Source of the DNA: Alphaproteobacteria bacterium | GTDB lineage: Bacteria > Pseudomonadota > Alphaproteobacteria > UBA8366 | NCBI GenBank assembly: GCA_029861675.1 | Contig: JAOTYV010000118.1 | Location: forward strand, 1 to 12,576 | Length of the DNA: 12,576 nucleotides | Direction of reading: 5' to 3' | Shown here: positions 1-6,225 of the stretch, in pieces | How the letters are laid out: the number at the start of each line of letters is the position of its first letter | How positions within the stretch are numbered: position 1 is the first letter of the stretch | The notes under the pieces: generated by a model | What the model saw: only the letters and a program-made list of their open reading frames with translations | Told to the model about the DNA's origin: nothing | The model's database searches: none | Translations under genes and position numbers: made by a program

Positions 1-402
1 TTCGACGCCGAAGCGCGGCAGCAATTCGCTGATGATGTAATGGCAGGAGCCGAACAGGGCACGCGAGGCGACGACGCGGTCGCCGGCCTTGAGCAGCCCG
101 ATCAGCGCGGTGAAGACCGCCGACATGCCGCTCGCCGTGGCTGAACAGAACTCGGCGCCTTCCAGCAATCGAAGCCGCTCCTCGAAGGAGGCAACGGTCG
201 GATTGCCGTAGCGCGTATAGATAAAACGGTCGGTCTCGCCCTTGAAGGCAGCTTCGGCGTCCTCCGCCTGGTCGTAGACGAAGCCCGAGGTGAGAAACAA
301 CGCCTCCGCCGTTTCCCGGTGCGGTGTCCGGTCGAGACCGCCCCGCACCAATTTCGTCTGGGGCCGCCAGTTATCCTTGCGGGACTGATGCGCATCCTTC
401 AT
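1..402 (-). CDS. metZ: O-succinylhomoserine sulfhydrylase, N-terminal part (cut by window edge)
   Basis: PLP enzyme of the Cys/Met-metabolism family; in this family MetZ makes homocysteine from O-succinylhomoserine and sulfide in the cytoplasm. Only the first 134 codons are present and the frame is open to base 1. Visible: the Tyr-x-Arg phosphate-binding pair (Y62, R64 in IYTRYGNPT), the SGM loop (residues 91-93), and SRALFGSC near residue 113-120. That last stretch is typical of MetZ, whereas cystathionine gamma-synthase and lyase have a YGGT-type sequence there. The ATG at 402-400 has a near-perfect Shine-Dalgarno (AAGGAGG, bases 414-408, spacer 5). The leader carries a SAM-II riboswitch and a terminator, which supports a methionine-synthesis role. 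O-acetylhomoserine sulfhydrylase is the main alternative; the PLP lysine lies outside the window. Confidence 0.9.
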   Translation of the reverse strand, partial: MKDAHQSRKDNWRPQTKLVRGGLDRTPHRETAEALFLTSGFVYDQAEDAEAAFKGETDRFIYTRYGNPTVASFEERLRLLEGAEFCSATASGMSAVFTALIGLLKAGDRVVASRALFGSCHYIISELLPRFGVE

Positions 403-414
403 CGCGTCCTCCTT

Positions 415-429
415 GCCGGCCGTGCCGGC
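415..429 (-). other. GC-rich hairpin directly upstream of the metZ ribosome-binding site
   Basis: A perfect 6-bp inverted repeat, GCCGGC at 424-429 and 415-420 around a 3-nt loop (421-423), lies between the U-tract of the leader terminator and the AAGGAGG site (414-408). In the transcript the stem ends one base before the Shine-Dalgarno. It may stack on or limit access to the ribosome site. The structure is seen in the sequence; any regulatory role is inferred. Confidence 0.4.
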
Positions 430-431
430 AT

Positions 432-461
432 AAAAAAATCCCCGACCGATTCAGGTCAGGG
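432..461 (-). terminator. Rho-independent terminator/attenuator in the metZ leader
   Basis: On the minus strand CCCTGACC (461-454) pairs with GGTCGGGG (447-440), 8 bp with one G-U pair, around a 6-nt loop (453-448). It is followed at once by A and seven U residues (438-432). It lies between the SAM-II riboswitch and the metZ start, so it can stop leader transcripts before the gene. Its 5' arm can also pair with GGTCGG at 483-478, the 3' pseudoknot strand of the riboswitch. That gives a plausible antiterminator when SAM is absent. Confidence 0.85.
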
Positions 462-476
462 CTTCTCTGGGGACGC

Positions 477-541
477 TCCGACCTTTTAGCTGAATTATTT
501 AACGTGGCCGCAAGCCGATCGGGCCAAATCACCACGTACCG
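477..541 (-). promoter_or_regulatory. SAM-II riboswitch (metA motif) controlling metZ
   Basis: The minus strand matches the SAM-II consensus in order: stem strand ACGTGG (537-532), loop start TGATTTGG, CCGATC (522-517), GCTTGC, stem strand CCACGT (507-502), the TTAAATAA linker, and the tail AGCTAAAAGGTCGG. P1 is 6 bp (537-532 with 507-502). The H-type pseudoknot forms between CCGATC (522-517) and GGTCGG (483-478), 6 bp with one wobble. S-adenosylmethionine binding stabilises this fold and lowers expression of methionine genes in alphaproteobacteria. Position upstream of metZ fits the known regulon. Confidence 0.93.
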
Positions 542-544
542 ACC

Positions 545-573
545 TGTGTAGACCCGTGTTCTGAACGAGTCAA
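545..573 (-). promoter_or_regulatory. Candidate sigma-70-type promoter for metZ leader
   Basis: On the minus strand TTGACT (573-568) is a good -35. A 17-nt spacer leads to TACACA (550-545), a weak -10. Initiation 6-8 nt downstream would start the transcript at the first base of the riboswitch, which is what supports the call. The -10 match is poor, so confidence is moderate. Confidence 0.45.
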
Positions 574-686
574 TGCAGATAATCCATGTTGATTGATGTC
601 GGCAGAGTTAATGTATGTGTGTCAATGGGCTAGAAGATTTCGCGCGGGCTGCCTGGAGCGCCGGCGTCGGGATCACGACCCGTTAA

Positions 687-714
687 TTGACAGTTCACGG
701 TTGCCTCTTACACT
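687..714 (+). promoter_or_regulatory. Promoter of the retron ncRNA-RT transcript
   Basis: Perfect -35 TTGACA at 687-692, 16-nt spacer, and -10 TACACT at 709-714 (4 of 6 to consensus). Transcription would start near 719-722, which coincides with the start of the a1 repeat of the predicted msr-msd RNA. This agreement between promoter geometry and RNA boundary was not used to find either one. Confidence 0.6.
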
Positions 715-720
715 CGATCC

Positions 721-891
721 AGCGTGGCGGTCGTTTCAAGCAATCCAGGGTTGTCACTTCGGTGTATCCCGGGAGCTCTGGGGCTACCCCAGGGAAGTTC
801 CGCGCTACTGTATTGCACTGCATAACCGACACTGGGCTGCACCCAGCGCGGGTTATGCTCGACACGTCGGGTTGAAGCGCTCCGCCACCCT
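721..891 (+). ncRNA. Predicted retron msr-msd RNA
   Basis: The 5' a1 strand GTGGCGG-T-CGTTTCAA (724-739) pairs with the 3' a2 strand TTGAAGCG-CT-CCGCCAC (872-888), giving 15 pairs, one of them G-U, with a 1x2 internal loop. Two more pairs (721/891, 722/890) lie beyond one mismatch. G740 comes directly after a1 in an AGC context, the usual place of the branching guanosine whose 2'-OH primes cDNA synthesis. The msr part shows a hairpin at 748-770 (GGG/CCC base, CAC-TTCG-GTG tip) and a strong one at 776-794 (8 bp, loop CTA). The msd part has a long hairpin at 820-858. The RT gene begins 24 nt downstream. The cDNA would be roughly 70-75 nt by inference from these limits. Confidence 0.8.
820..858 (+). 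other. Main msd hairpin of the retron RNA
   Basis: GCATAACC (820-827) and GGTTATGC (851-858) form a perfect 8-bp stem. Inside it, after a short internal loop, CTGGG (832-836) pairs with CCCAG (842-846) around the loop CTGCA. By retron convention this region is the template for the multicopy single-stranded DNA, so the cDNA should carry the same hairpin. Confidence 0.7.
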
Positions 892-915
892 TTCTTTTAA
901 CTCGAGGTGCAGCGC

Positions 916-2262
916 ATGGCCGGGAAAAAGCAAGTTGCCAAGCACTTGGCCTTGGCACTCCTAGCCGGCGTCTGGACCCGGAATGCCATGCTGCGGCGCG
1001 CGGAAAACGTGCTTGGCCAAGGCGTTCGGAAATTGCTGCGCCAGATTATCGACGATGTCCTGGATCAGAATGTCACGCCCTATCCGCCACCGCCGCGCCG
1101 ATTGGTCGAACTCATTCTGAATTCCCTCGCCTTCGAACAAGCCTCCCTAATGGCCCGAAAGGGCGTGCGGATCGGGCGTCCGACCCTGAAGGTGCCCAGA
1201 TTTGCACCGGTCCTTCCTGGACGCTACGCGTCCTTGCCGAAACTCGCCACGCCCCGCGATCTTGCGGATTGGCTGGACCTTTCCTTGCCGCATCTGGAAT
1301 GGTTCGCGGACGGGAAGCAGCAGCATGGCCACGCGATCGACCCGACATTGCAACACTACACCTACGTCTGGCGGCTGAAAAAATCCGGTGAGCCACGTTT
1401 GATCGAAGCGCCGAAACGTCGCCTAAAGGCCATTCAACGCCAAATTCTAGAAGAAATTCTAGATCACATTCCCCCGCACGACCGCGCCCATGGCTTCGTC
1501 AAGGGGCGGTCCTGCCTCAGCGCCGCGCAGGCGCATGCGGGCGAAAACATCGTCGCGACGGTCGATTTGAAGGATTATTTCCTGAATACGCCGCTCAATC
1601 GGGTGCATGGCGTCTTTCGATGCGCCGGATACCCGTGGCTGGTCGCCCGCGTCTTGACCGGGCTCTGCGCCACGTCCACGCCCGATAGGGTATTCGATGA
1701 TTTACCGGTGTCCCTGCGCGCTGTCTGGACCGCGCGCGACCGGTACCGGGCGCCGCACCTGCCTCAGGGCGCGCCGACGTCGCCGGCCCTTGCCAATCTG
1801 TGTTCTTGGCGGCTGGATTGCAGGGTGAGCGGTCTTGCGCGACGTCTGGACGCCAATTATACGCGCTATGCGGATGATTTGACGTTTTCCGGCGACTCCG
1901 AATTCGCCCAGCGGATCGGGCGATTTCTGCGTTCCGTCGAGGCCATTATCGGTGATGAGGGCTATACGGTGAACGACCGAAAGACGCGCATCATGCGGAA
2001 CTGTGGCCAGCAGCGCGTCACCGGATTGGTGGTCAACGAGCATGTGAACCTGCCGCGGGCAGACTTCGATACGCTCAAGGCGACGTTGTTCAATTGTCTC
2101 CGCCATGGTCCGGAGCGTCAGAACCGAACCGGCCACGCCGATTTTCGGGCGCATCTGAATGGCCGTGTCACCTGGGCCGAGAACGTGAATCCCGGGCGCG
2201 GCCGGCGGCTGCGCCGAATTTTTGAGCGGATCGAGTGGCAGCGCGATGCGACGACAGGGTGA
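916..2262 (+). CDS. Retron reverse transcriptase, Mx162-like with N-terminal extension
   Basis: A 448-residue group that makes branched RNA-linked DNA from the upstream msr-msd RNA. Visible motifs: AHGFVKGRS (191-199), catalytic motif A VDLKDYF (216-222, D217), motif B LPQGAPTSP (282-290), YADD (318-321) with TRYADDLTFSG around it, and the retron-typical QRVTGLVVN (366-374) leading into the thumb. The retron NAXXH motif appears as AAQAH (203-207), with the Asn replaced. Residues 1 to about 112 are an extension before the fingers, comparable in placement to that of the Myxococcus Mx162 RT, and the segment DLADWLDLSLPHLEWF (115-130) also resembles it. ATG at 916 is preferred over GTG at 907 because GAGG at 904-907 is then correctly spaced (8 nt). 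Transcribed from the 687-714 promoter through the ncRNA. The downstream gene is a dioxygenase 88 nt away with its own ribosome site, so no operon partner is evident. A group II intron or DGR RT is unlikely given the VTG motif and no maturase region. Confidence 0.95.
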   Translation: MAGKKQVAKHLALALLAGVWTRNAMLRRAENVLGQGVRKLLRQIIDDVLDQNVTPYPPPPRRLVELILNSLAFEQASLMARKGVRIGRPTLKVPRFAPVLPGRYASLPKLATPRDLADWLDLSLPHLEWFADGKQQHGHAIDPTLQHYTYVWRLKKSGEPRLIEAPKRRLKAIQRQILEEILDHIPPHDRAHGFVKGRSCLSAAQAHAGENIVATVDLKDYFLNTPLNRVHGVFRCAGYPWLVARVLTGLCATSTPDRVFDDLPVSLRAVWTARDRYRAPHLPQGAPTSPALANLCSWRLDCRVSGLARRLDANYTRYADDLTFSGDSEFAQRIGRFLRSVEAIIGDEGYTVNDRKTRIMRNCGQQRVTGLVVNEHVNLPRADFDTLKATLFNCLRHGPERQNRTGHADFRAHLNGRVTWAENVNPGRGRRLRRIFERIEWQRDATTG

Positions 2263-2350
2263 CCCCGGCTTCGGCGTCTTTGCACACCCGCCATTCGCCA
2301 TTACCATCGATACCACCAGCCGTTATGACGACGGCAGCCGGGAGGTCGCG

Positions 2351-3232
2351 ATGGAACTGCGCACGAAACCGCTGCACGAAAATTTTGGGCTCGAGGTGCT
2401 CGACGTCGACCTGGCGCGGTTGGAGCCATCGACCTTCGATGCGATCTACCGGCTCTGGCGGCGGGATCCGCTTCTGCTGTTTCGACGTCAGAATATCACC
2501 GAGGACGAGCTGGTGGCGTATAGCCGCGGGTTCGGGGAACTCGAGGTGACGGTTCGCGGTGAAATGCATTCGCCGAAGCATCCGGAGGTGATCTACGTCT
2601 CGCCCCTGAAGCGGCCGGATGGGTCGACGCTGGGCGGGCTCGGCAGCAGCGAGCTTGTCTGGCACACCGACCAGATCTATCGGCAGCGGCCGGCGACGGG
2701 GTCGGTATTTCACGGCACCGAAATGCCGGAAGGAGCCGGCGACACGTCTTTCTGCAATATGGCACTTGCCTATGCGGCCCTGCCGGACGATCTGCGCGCG
2801 CAGGTGGAGGGCAAGCGGGCGCACTGCAAATACGGGCAAAAATGGTCGCCGAGTTTCCAGGACCTGCTGGACGAGAAGCAGGTCGAAGCGATCCACGACC
2901 GTACGCCCCCGGTAACCCATGAGATGGTGCTGGACATTCCCGGCACCGATGCGCGCACGCTCTATGTTTCGCCCAATCATACCTTCGCCATCGACGGAAT
3001 GGCGGATGACGATGGACGGGCGCTGCTCGATGCGCTGCTGGCGCATGCCCTTCGCGACCGGTTCATCTACACCCATCGCTGGCGTAACGGCGATCTCGTC
3101 ATGTGGGACAATGGACGCCTGTTGCACCGCCGTGCGCCGTTCGACGGCGCCTTGCCCCGTTTCGCCAAGCGCACGACGATATTCCTGCGGCCGGAACATT
3201 TCGCCGTTCCCGCGGCGTGCGCCGGGCTATAA
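2351..3232 (+). CDS. TauD/TfdA-family 2-oxoglutarate- and Fe(II)-dependent dioxygenase (first)
   Basis: Cytoplasmic double-stranded beta-helix oxygenase of 293 residues, a normal family length. Such enzymes hydroxylate a small substrate while converting 2-oxoglutarate and O2 to succinate and CO2. The iron triad is seen as H105-x-D107 (WHTDQ) and H259 (NGRLLHRR). R274 in RFAKRTT, 15 residues after the distal His as in TauD, fits the 2-oxoglutarate carboxylate ligand. The start at 2351 has GGGAGG just upstream (about 2340-2345, spacer 5). The same frame extends upstream into the RT 3' end, but no ribosome site supports a longer protein. The next gene starts 50 nt downstream on the same strand and is a paralogue, so the two are probably co-transcribed. 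Substrate cannot be read from the sequence; taurine is not implied. Confidence 0.9.
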   Translation: MELRTKPLHENFGLEVLDVDLARLEPSTFDAIYRLWRRDPLLLFRRQNITEDELVAYSRGFGELEVTVRGEMHSPKHPEVIYVSPLKRPDGSTLGGLGSSELVWHTDQIYRQRPATGSVFHGTEMPEGAGDTSFCNMALAYAALPDDLRAQVEGKRAHCKYGQKWSPSFQDLLDEKQVEAIHDRTPPVTHEMVLDIPGTDARTLYVSPNHTFAIDGMADDDGRALLDALLAHALRDRFIYTHRWRNGDLVMWDNGRLLHRRAPFDGALPRFAKRTTIFLRPEHFAVPAACAGL

Positions 3233-3282
3233 TTGCCGGTATTGTTTGAGGGGCTGCGAAATTCGTTTCGAAGGAGGCTATC

Positions 3283-4113
3283 GTGACAGTATCGATCAAA
3301 CCCCTATCGGATGCGCTCGGCGTCGAGGTGACGGGCGTCGACTTGTCCCGTCCGGTCGACCCGGATGACCTCGCCGCGATGAAGCGCGCCCATGCGGACC
3401 ATCTGGTGATGGTGGTTCGCGGCCAGAAACTGACGCCGGAGCAGTATCTCACCGCGGCCCGTCTGTTCGGCGATACCATGCCGCAGCACCTGTCGGACAT
3501 GCTGATGGACGAACATCCGGAAATCGCCGTGCTCGACAGCCGCAAGACCATCGCCGGGCCGGATGGGATTAAGGCGGCGACCGGCTCGCGGGCCTGGCAC
3601 ACCGATCATACCAATCACGCACGGCCGCCGAAGACCACCGTGCTCTACGCACTGTCGCTGCCGTCGTCGGGCGGCGACACCGGGTTCGCCAACATGCAGG
3701 AGGCCTACGCCGCCCTGCCGGAACCGGAGCGGAAGGCGCTTGCGGCGCTGAAGACCGTCAACAAGATCGAAGATCATGATTACGTTAGCGCGGAAGACCG
3801 TAAGAAGTTCGGTGCGCCGCAAATCCATCCCCTGGTGCGGACTCATCCGGATACGGGCCGGAAGGCGCTGTATTTTCATCCGGGCAAGACCGACCGGGTC
3901 GGCGATATGGCACCGGACGAGAGTCAGGATTTCCTGAACGATATCCTGGAGAAAACAATCAAGCCGGATGTGACGTATCGCCATAAATGGCAGGTCGGCG
4001 ACGTGCTGCTATGCGACAACCGCGCCGTACTGCACCTCGCCTATGACGATTACGATCACGCGGAAGGCCGGGTCATGCACCGCATCATTCTGGAAGGCGA
4101 GGTGCCGTTCTAA
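3283..4113 (+). CDS. TauD/TfdA-family 2-oxoglutarate- and Fe(II)-dependent dioxygenase (second)
   Basis: Protein of 276 residues. Iron ligands H106-x-D108 (WHTDHTNH) and H251 (NRAVLHLA); R267 in RVMHRI is the likely 2-oxoglutarate-binding arginine. The N-terminus (LGVEVTGVDLSRP, about 12-24) and GGDTGFANM (130-138) are standard for the family. Start codon is GTG at 3283, chosen because AAGGAGG at 3271-3277 lies 5 nt before it. A small hairpin with a TTCG loop (3257-3270) sits directly upstream of that site. It follows the first dioxygenase by 50 nt and ends 26 nt from the convergent VOC gene. It differs clearly from the first paralogue outside the active site, so a different substrate is likely. 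Substrate unknown. Confidence 0.9.
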   Translation: MTVSIKPLSDALGVEVTGVDLSRPVDPDDLAAMKRAHADHLVMVVRGQKLTPEQYLTAARLFGDTMPQHLSDMLMDEHPEIAVLDSRKTIAGPDGIKAATGSRAWHTDHTNHARPPKTTVLYALSLPSSGGDTGFANMQEAYAALPEPERKALAALKTVNKIEDHDYVSAEDRKKFGAPQIHPLVRTHPDTGRKALYFHPGKTDRVGDMAPDESQDFLNDILEKTIKPDVTYRHKWQVGDVLLCDNRAVLHLAYDDYDHAEGRVMHRIILEGEVPF

Positions 4114-4139
4114 CCGCCACCCAGAATTCGTGTTCCCGG

Positions 4140-4553
4140 TCAGCCGGCGGGCGTGAACCGCTGGCCGGAGATCGCCGGATGATACAATGGCTGGATCACG
4201 TTGCCGGCCGGGTCCTTGCAATGAAAGCTGCGCGCGCCGTCGGCGTGATCGTGCGGCGTGTCCAGCAGGTTGACCGCCTCGGTCTTCATGAAGGCGAACC
4301 AGTCCTCGAGTTCTTCCTTGCTGTTGACGATGAAGCCGAAATGGTCGAGGCAGCCTCCGTCTTCCGTCGCCGATTTCGCGCGTGACAGCGACAGATTGTC
4401 ATTGCCGCAGGTCAGATAGACCAGGTTCTCGTGCGGACGGCTCAGCATCTCCATCCCCATGATGTCGGTATAGAACCGCTCGCATTCCTCCAAATTCGGG
4501 ACTTCGAGGGCGATGTGGCGGATGCCGCTGAAAGGCTTCGGACGGTCGGTCAT
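4140..4553 (-). CDS. VOC/glyoxalase-superfamily protein with altered metal site
   Basis: A 137-residue protein with two beta-alpha-beta-beta-beta repeats as in the vicinal oxygen chelate superfamily (IRHIALEVPNLEECERFYTDIMGM near the N-terminus, LDHFGFIV at 69-76, DPAGNVIQ at 114-121). Histidines H13 and H71 fit the first two metal ligands. The third, usually Glu in a DPDGN-x-x-E context, is Gln (Q121). The metal may be bound differently, or the protein may be a binding or resistance type rather than an isomerase. Start ATG at 4553-4551 is chosen over longer upstream readings because it begins the VOC fold and has AAGGA about 9 nt upstream. Last gene of the minus cluster, 83 nt after the methyltransferase. 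Confidence 0.85.
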   Translation of the reverse strand: MTDRPKPFSGIRHIALEVPNLEECERFYTDIMGMEMLSRPHENLVYLTCGNDNLSLSRAKSATEDGGCLDHFGFIVNSKEELEDWFAFMKTEAVNLLDTPHDHADGARSFHCKDPAGNVIQPLYHPAISGQRFTPAG

Positions 4554-4636
4554 GGGTCGGGATCCTTTCGCTGGTGTCTCTGTGCCGAGTATGCGGCGTT
4601 TTCTCGATCGCTTCCAGAGGCTGGAGGCCGGGTCGT

Positions 4637-5287
4637 CTAAACCGGCGCTCCGGCCATCAGGGCGACATTGCCGTGCAGGTGAAGGATCTGGAAGGCGAGC
4701 CCCGCATCGGCGAACCATTTCTGGTAATCGGCGAGGCCGGCCGGCCGGTTGTCGCTGCCGAGATCATCCAGATAAGTGTCGTAATCGGGCGCGGACCGCA
4801 TGCCCACGCCGTATTCCTTTTCGATGCGCGCCCAGATGCTCCGCTGCAATGGAAACAGCGCCGCGTCGGTCATGCTCAGCCGGTCATACAGCAGAAAGAA
4901 ACCGCCGGGCGCCAAATGGCCCGCGGCCCAGCGAATGACCGCCTGTTTCGCGTCATCCGTCAGATCGTGAAAGGTGAGCGTGCTGTAGATCGCCTTGTAG
5001 GGCCCGGCGGGAATCGGCAGGTCCGCAATCGCCTCAAGATCGCCTTCGATGCATGTCAGGTCAAAACCCGCAAACGCGCCCTGCGCACTGGTCAACGCCT
5101 CCGACTTGCGGTCAACGCCGACGATCGTAGCCGCCGGCTGCTTTGCGAAGATCAGTTGGGCGACATACCCGACCCCCACGCCGAGGTCTAGCAGGCTGTC
5201 GCCCGGCGCATAATTGTCCGCCACGACGGTGGCCAGGATGTCGAGCTGTTCCGCCCGTGTCGGGTGTCTTTGTACCGGATCGTCCAT
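4637..5287 (-). CDS. Class I SAM-dependent methyltransferase
   Basis: A 216-residue protein with the Rossmann-like methyltransferase core. SAM-binding motif I is LLDLGVGVG (32-40). The acidic residue ending strand 2 is D59 (VGVDRKSEAL). Motif post I is at about EGDLEAIADLP (81-91), STLTFHDL (102-109) is the motif IV region, and LAPGGFFLLYD (125-135) is strand 5. The start has GCGAGG a few bases upstream, and this site fills the 10-nt gap after the preceding lyase gene, so translation is probably coupled. Shares an operon with the CoA transferase and lyases. The methyl acceptor is unknown; a small molecule is the likely guess from size and context. Confidence 0.88.
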   Translation of the reverse strand: MDDPVQRHPTRAEQLDILATVVADNYAPGDSLLDLGVGVGYVAQLIFAKQPAATIVGVDRKSEALTSAQGAFAGFDLTCIEGDLEAIADLPIPAGPYKAIYSTLTFHDLTDDAKQAVIRWAAGHLAPGGFFLLYDRLSMTDAALFPLQRSIWARIEKEYGVGMRSAPDYDTYLDDLGSDNRPAGLADYQKWFADAGLAFQILHLHGNVALMAGAPV

Positions 5288-5297
5288 GTTTCCTCGC

Positions 5298-6206
5298 TTA
5301 AGGTTTCGCGGTGCGCGCGGCGCGCCGGCGAATTGCGTCGTCCCGCGCGATCACCTGCTCGGCGCGGGCAACGACCGGATAGTCGATCATCTTGCCGTCC
5401 ACTTCCAGGGACGCCCGGCTTTCCGCGACCGCGGTCTCGAAGGCGGCGACAATGCGTTTGGCGTCGGCGACCTCTTGGCCGGTCGGGCTAAAAACCTCGT
5501 TCAGGATCGGCACGACCGCCGGATGGATACCGGCCGCGCCCTCGAAGCCGAAGCGCTGCGACGTCTCCAATATCCGCCGCATTTCGGCAAGGTCCGAGAA
5601 ATCGGCGACCGACCCGATCAGCCCCAGCGGCGTCACTTTCGCGGCGCGCGCCGCGATCAGGGCTTCCTGCTTCGGTGCCTGGAAGGCGTCGGGAAGCGGC
5701 TCCATGCCGAGCGAAAGCGCGAAATCTTCGCTGCCCAGCCCCATGGCGACGATGCGGGGATGCGCGGCCGCGGTCTCGCGCATGGTGTGGAAGGCATCCG
5801 CCGTCTCGACCTGGGCGATCAGCCTCGTGTGGCCGATGGGAATGCCGCGCTCCCCCTCCAACTCGTCCACCAGATCGGCGATCAACCGGATATGGCTGGC
5901 GCTCGCGGTCTTCGCGACCCACAGGGTGGAGACGGCGGTCGAGACGCAGGCTTCGATGTCGGGCACCGCGTGCTGCAAAGGCCGGTTGATCCGAACCACG
6001 ACGTCCGCGCCACCGCGCGAAACACGCGCCGCCGCTTCCTGCACCATGCCGCGCGCGTCGCTTTTTGCCGCCAGCGGCACGCTGTCCTCCAGATCCAGGA
6101 TGACCGCATCGGCGCCGCGGGTATGCGCCTTCGCGACATAGCGCTCGACGTTGACCGGCACATAAAGCAGCGACCGCCAGACTGGACCAAATTCGATGGC
6201 GCTCAT
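5298..6206 (-). CDS. CitE-like HpcH/HpaI-family acyl-CoA lyase (second of tandem pair)
   Basis: A 302-residue TIM-barrel lyase of the citrate lyase beta/malyl-CoA lyase family, which cleaves or forms C-C bonds of beta-hydroxyacyl-CoA thioesters using Mg2+. Seen: LDLEDSVP (38-44), CoA/substrate arginine R72 in VVRIN, E134 in QVETADA and D161 in GSEDFA as metal ligands, GIHPA (226-230) and the C-terminal VDGKMIDYP (269-277). It is the same length as the upstream gene and closely similar (for example the shared VAKAHTRGADAV segment), so the pair arose by tandem duplication. It starts 19 nt after the paralogue stops. No strong Shine-Dalgarno is visible, which suggests coupling. Acyl-CoA substrate not readable; malyl-, citramalyl- or methylmalyl-CoA are candidates. 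Confidence 0.88.
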   Translation of the reverse strand: MSAIEFGPVWRSLLYVPVNVERYVAKAHTRGADAVILDLEDSVPLAAKSDARGMVQEAAARVSRGGADVVVRINRPLQHAVPDIEACVSTAVSTLWVAKTASASHIRLIADLVDELEGERGIPIGHTRLIAQVETADAFHTMRETAAAHPRIVAMGLGSEDFALSLGMEPLPDAFQAPKQEALIAARAAKVTPLGLIGSVADFSDLAEMRRILETSQRFGFEGAAGIHPAVVPILNEVFSPTGQEVADAKRIVAAFETAVAESRASLEVDGKMIDYPVVARAEQVIARDDAIRRRAARTAKP

Positions 6207-6225
6207 CGCTTCGGCGACCGCTGCA

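Noticed and set aside
654..883. GGAGCGC (655-661) and GCGCTCC (877-883) as the retron a1/a2 pair
   Set aside because: Only 7 bp and upstream of the predicted promoter; the 724-739/872-888 pair is longer and places an AGC branch context directly after a1.
907..915. GTG at 907 as the RT start
   Set aside because: It overlaps the GAGG Shine-Dalgarno at 904-907; the ATG at 916 is properly spaced from it.
593..964. Plus-strand open frame of 123 codons upstream of the RT, a possible retron effector
   Set aside because: It runs straight through the predicted msr-msd RNA and into the RT start, has no ribosome-binding site, and its residues show no recognisable domain.
2351..3232. First dioxygenase as the retron effector
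   Set aside because: It has an intact 2-oxoglutarate/iron active site, its own strong ribosome site and a paralogue right after it, so a metabolic role is the simpler reading; a link is not excluded.
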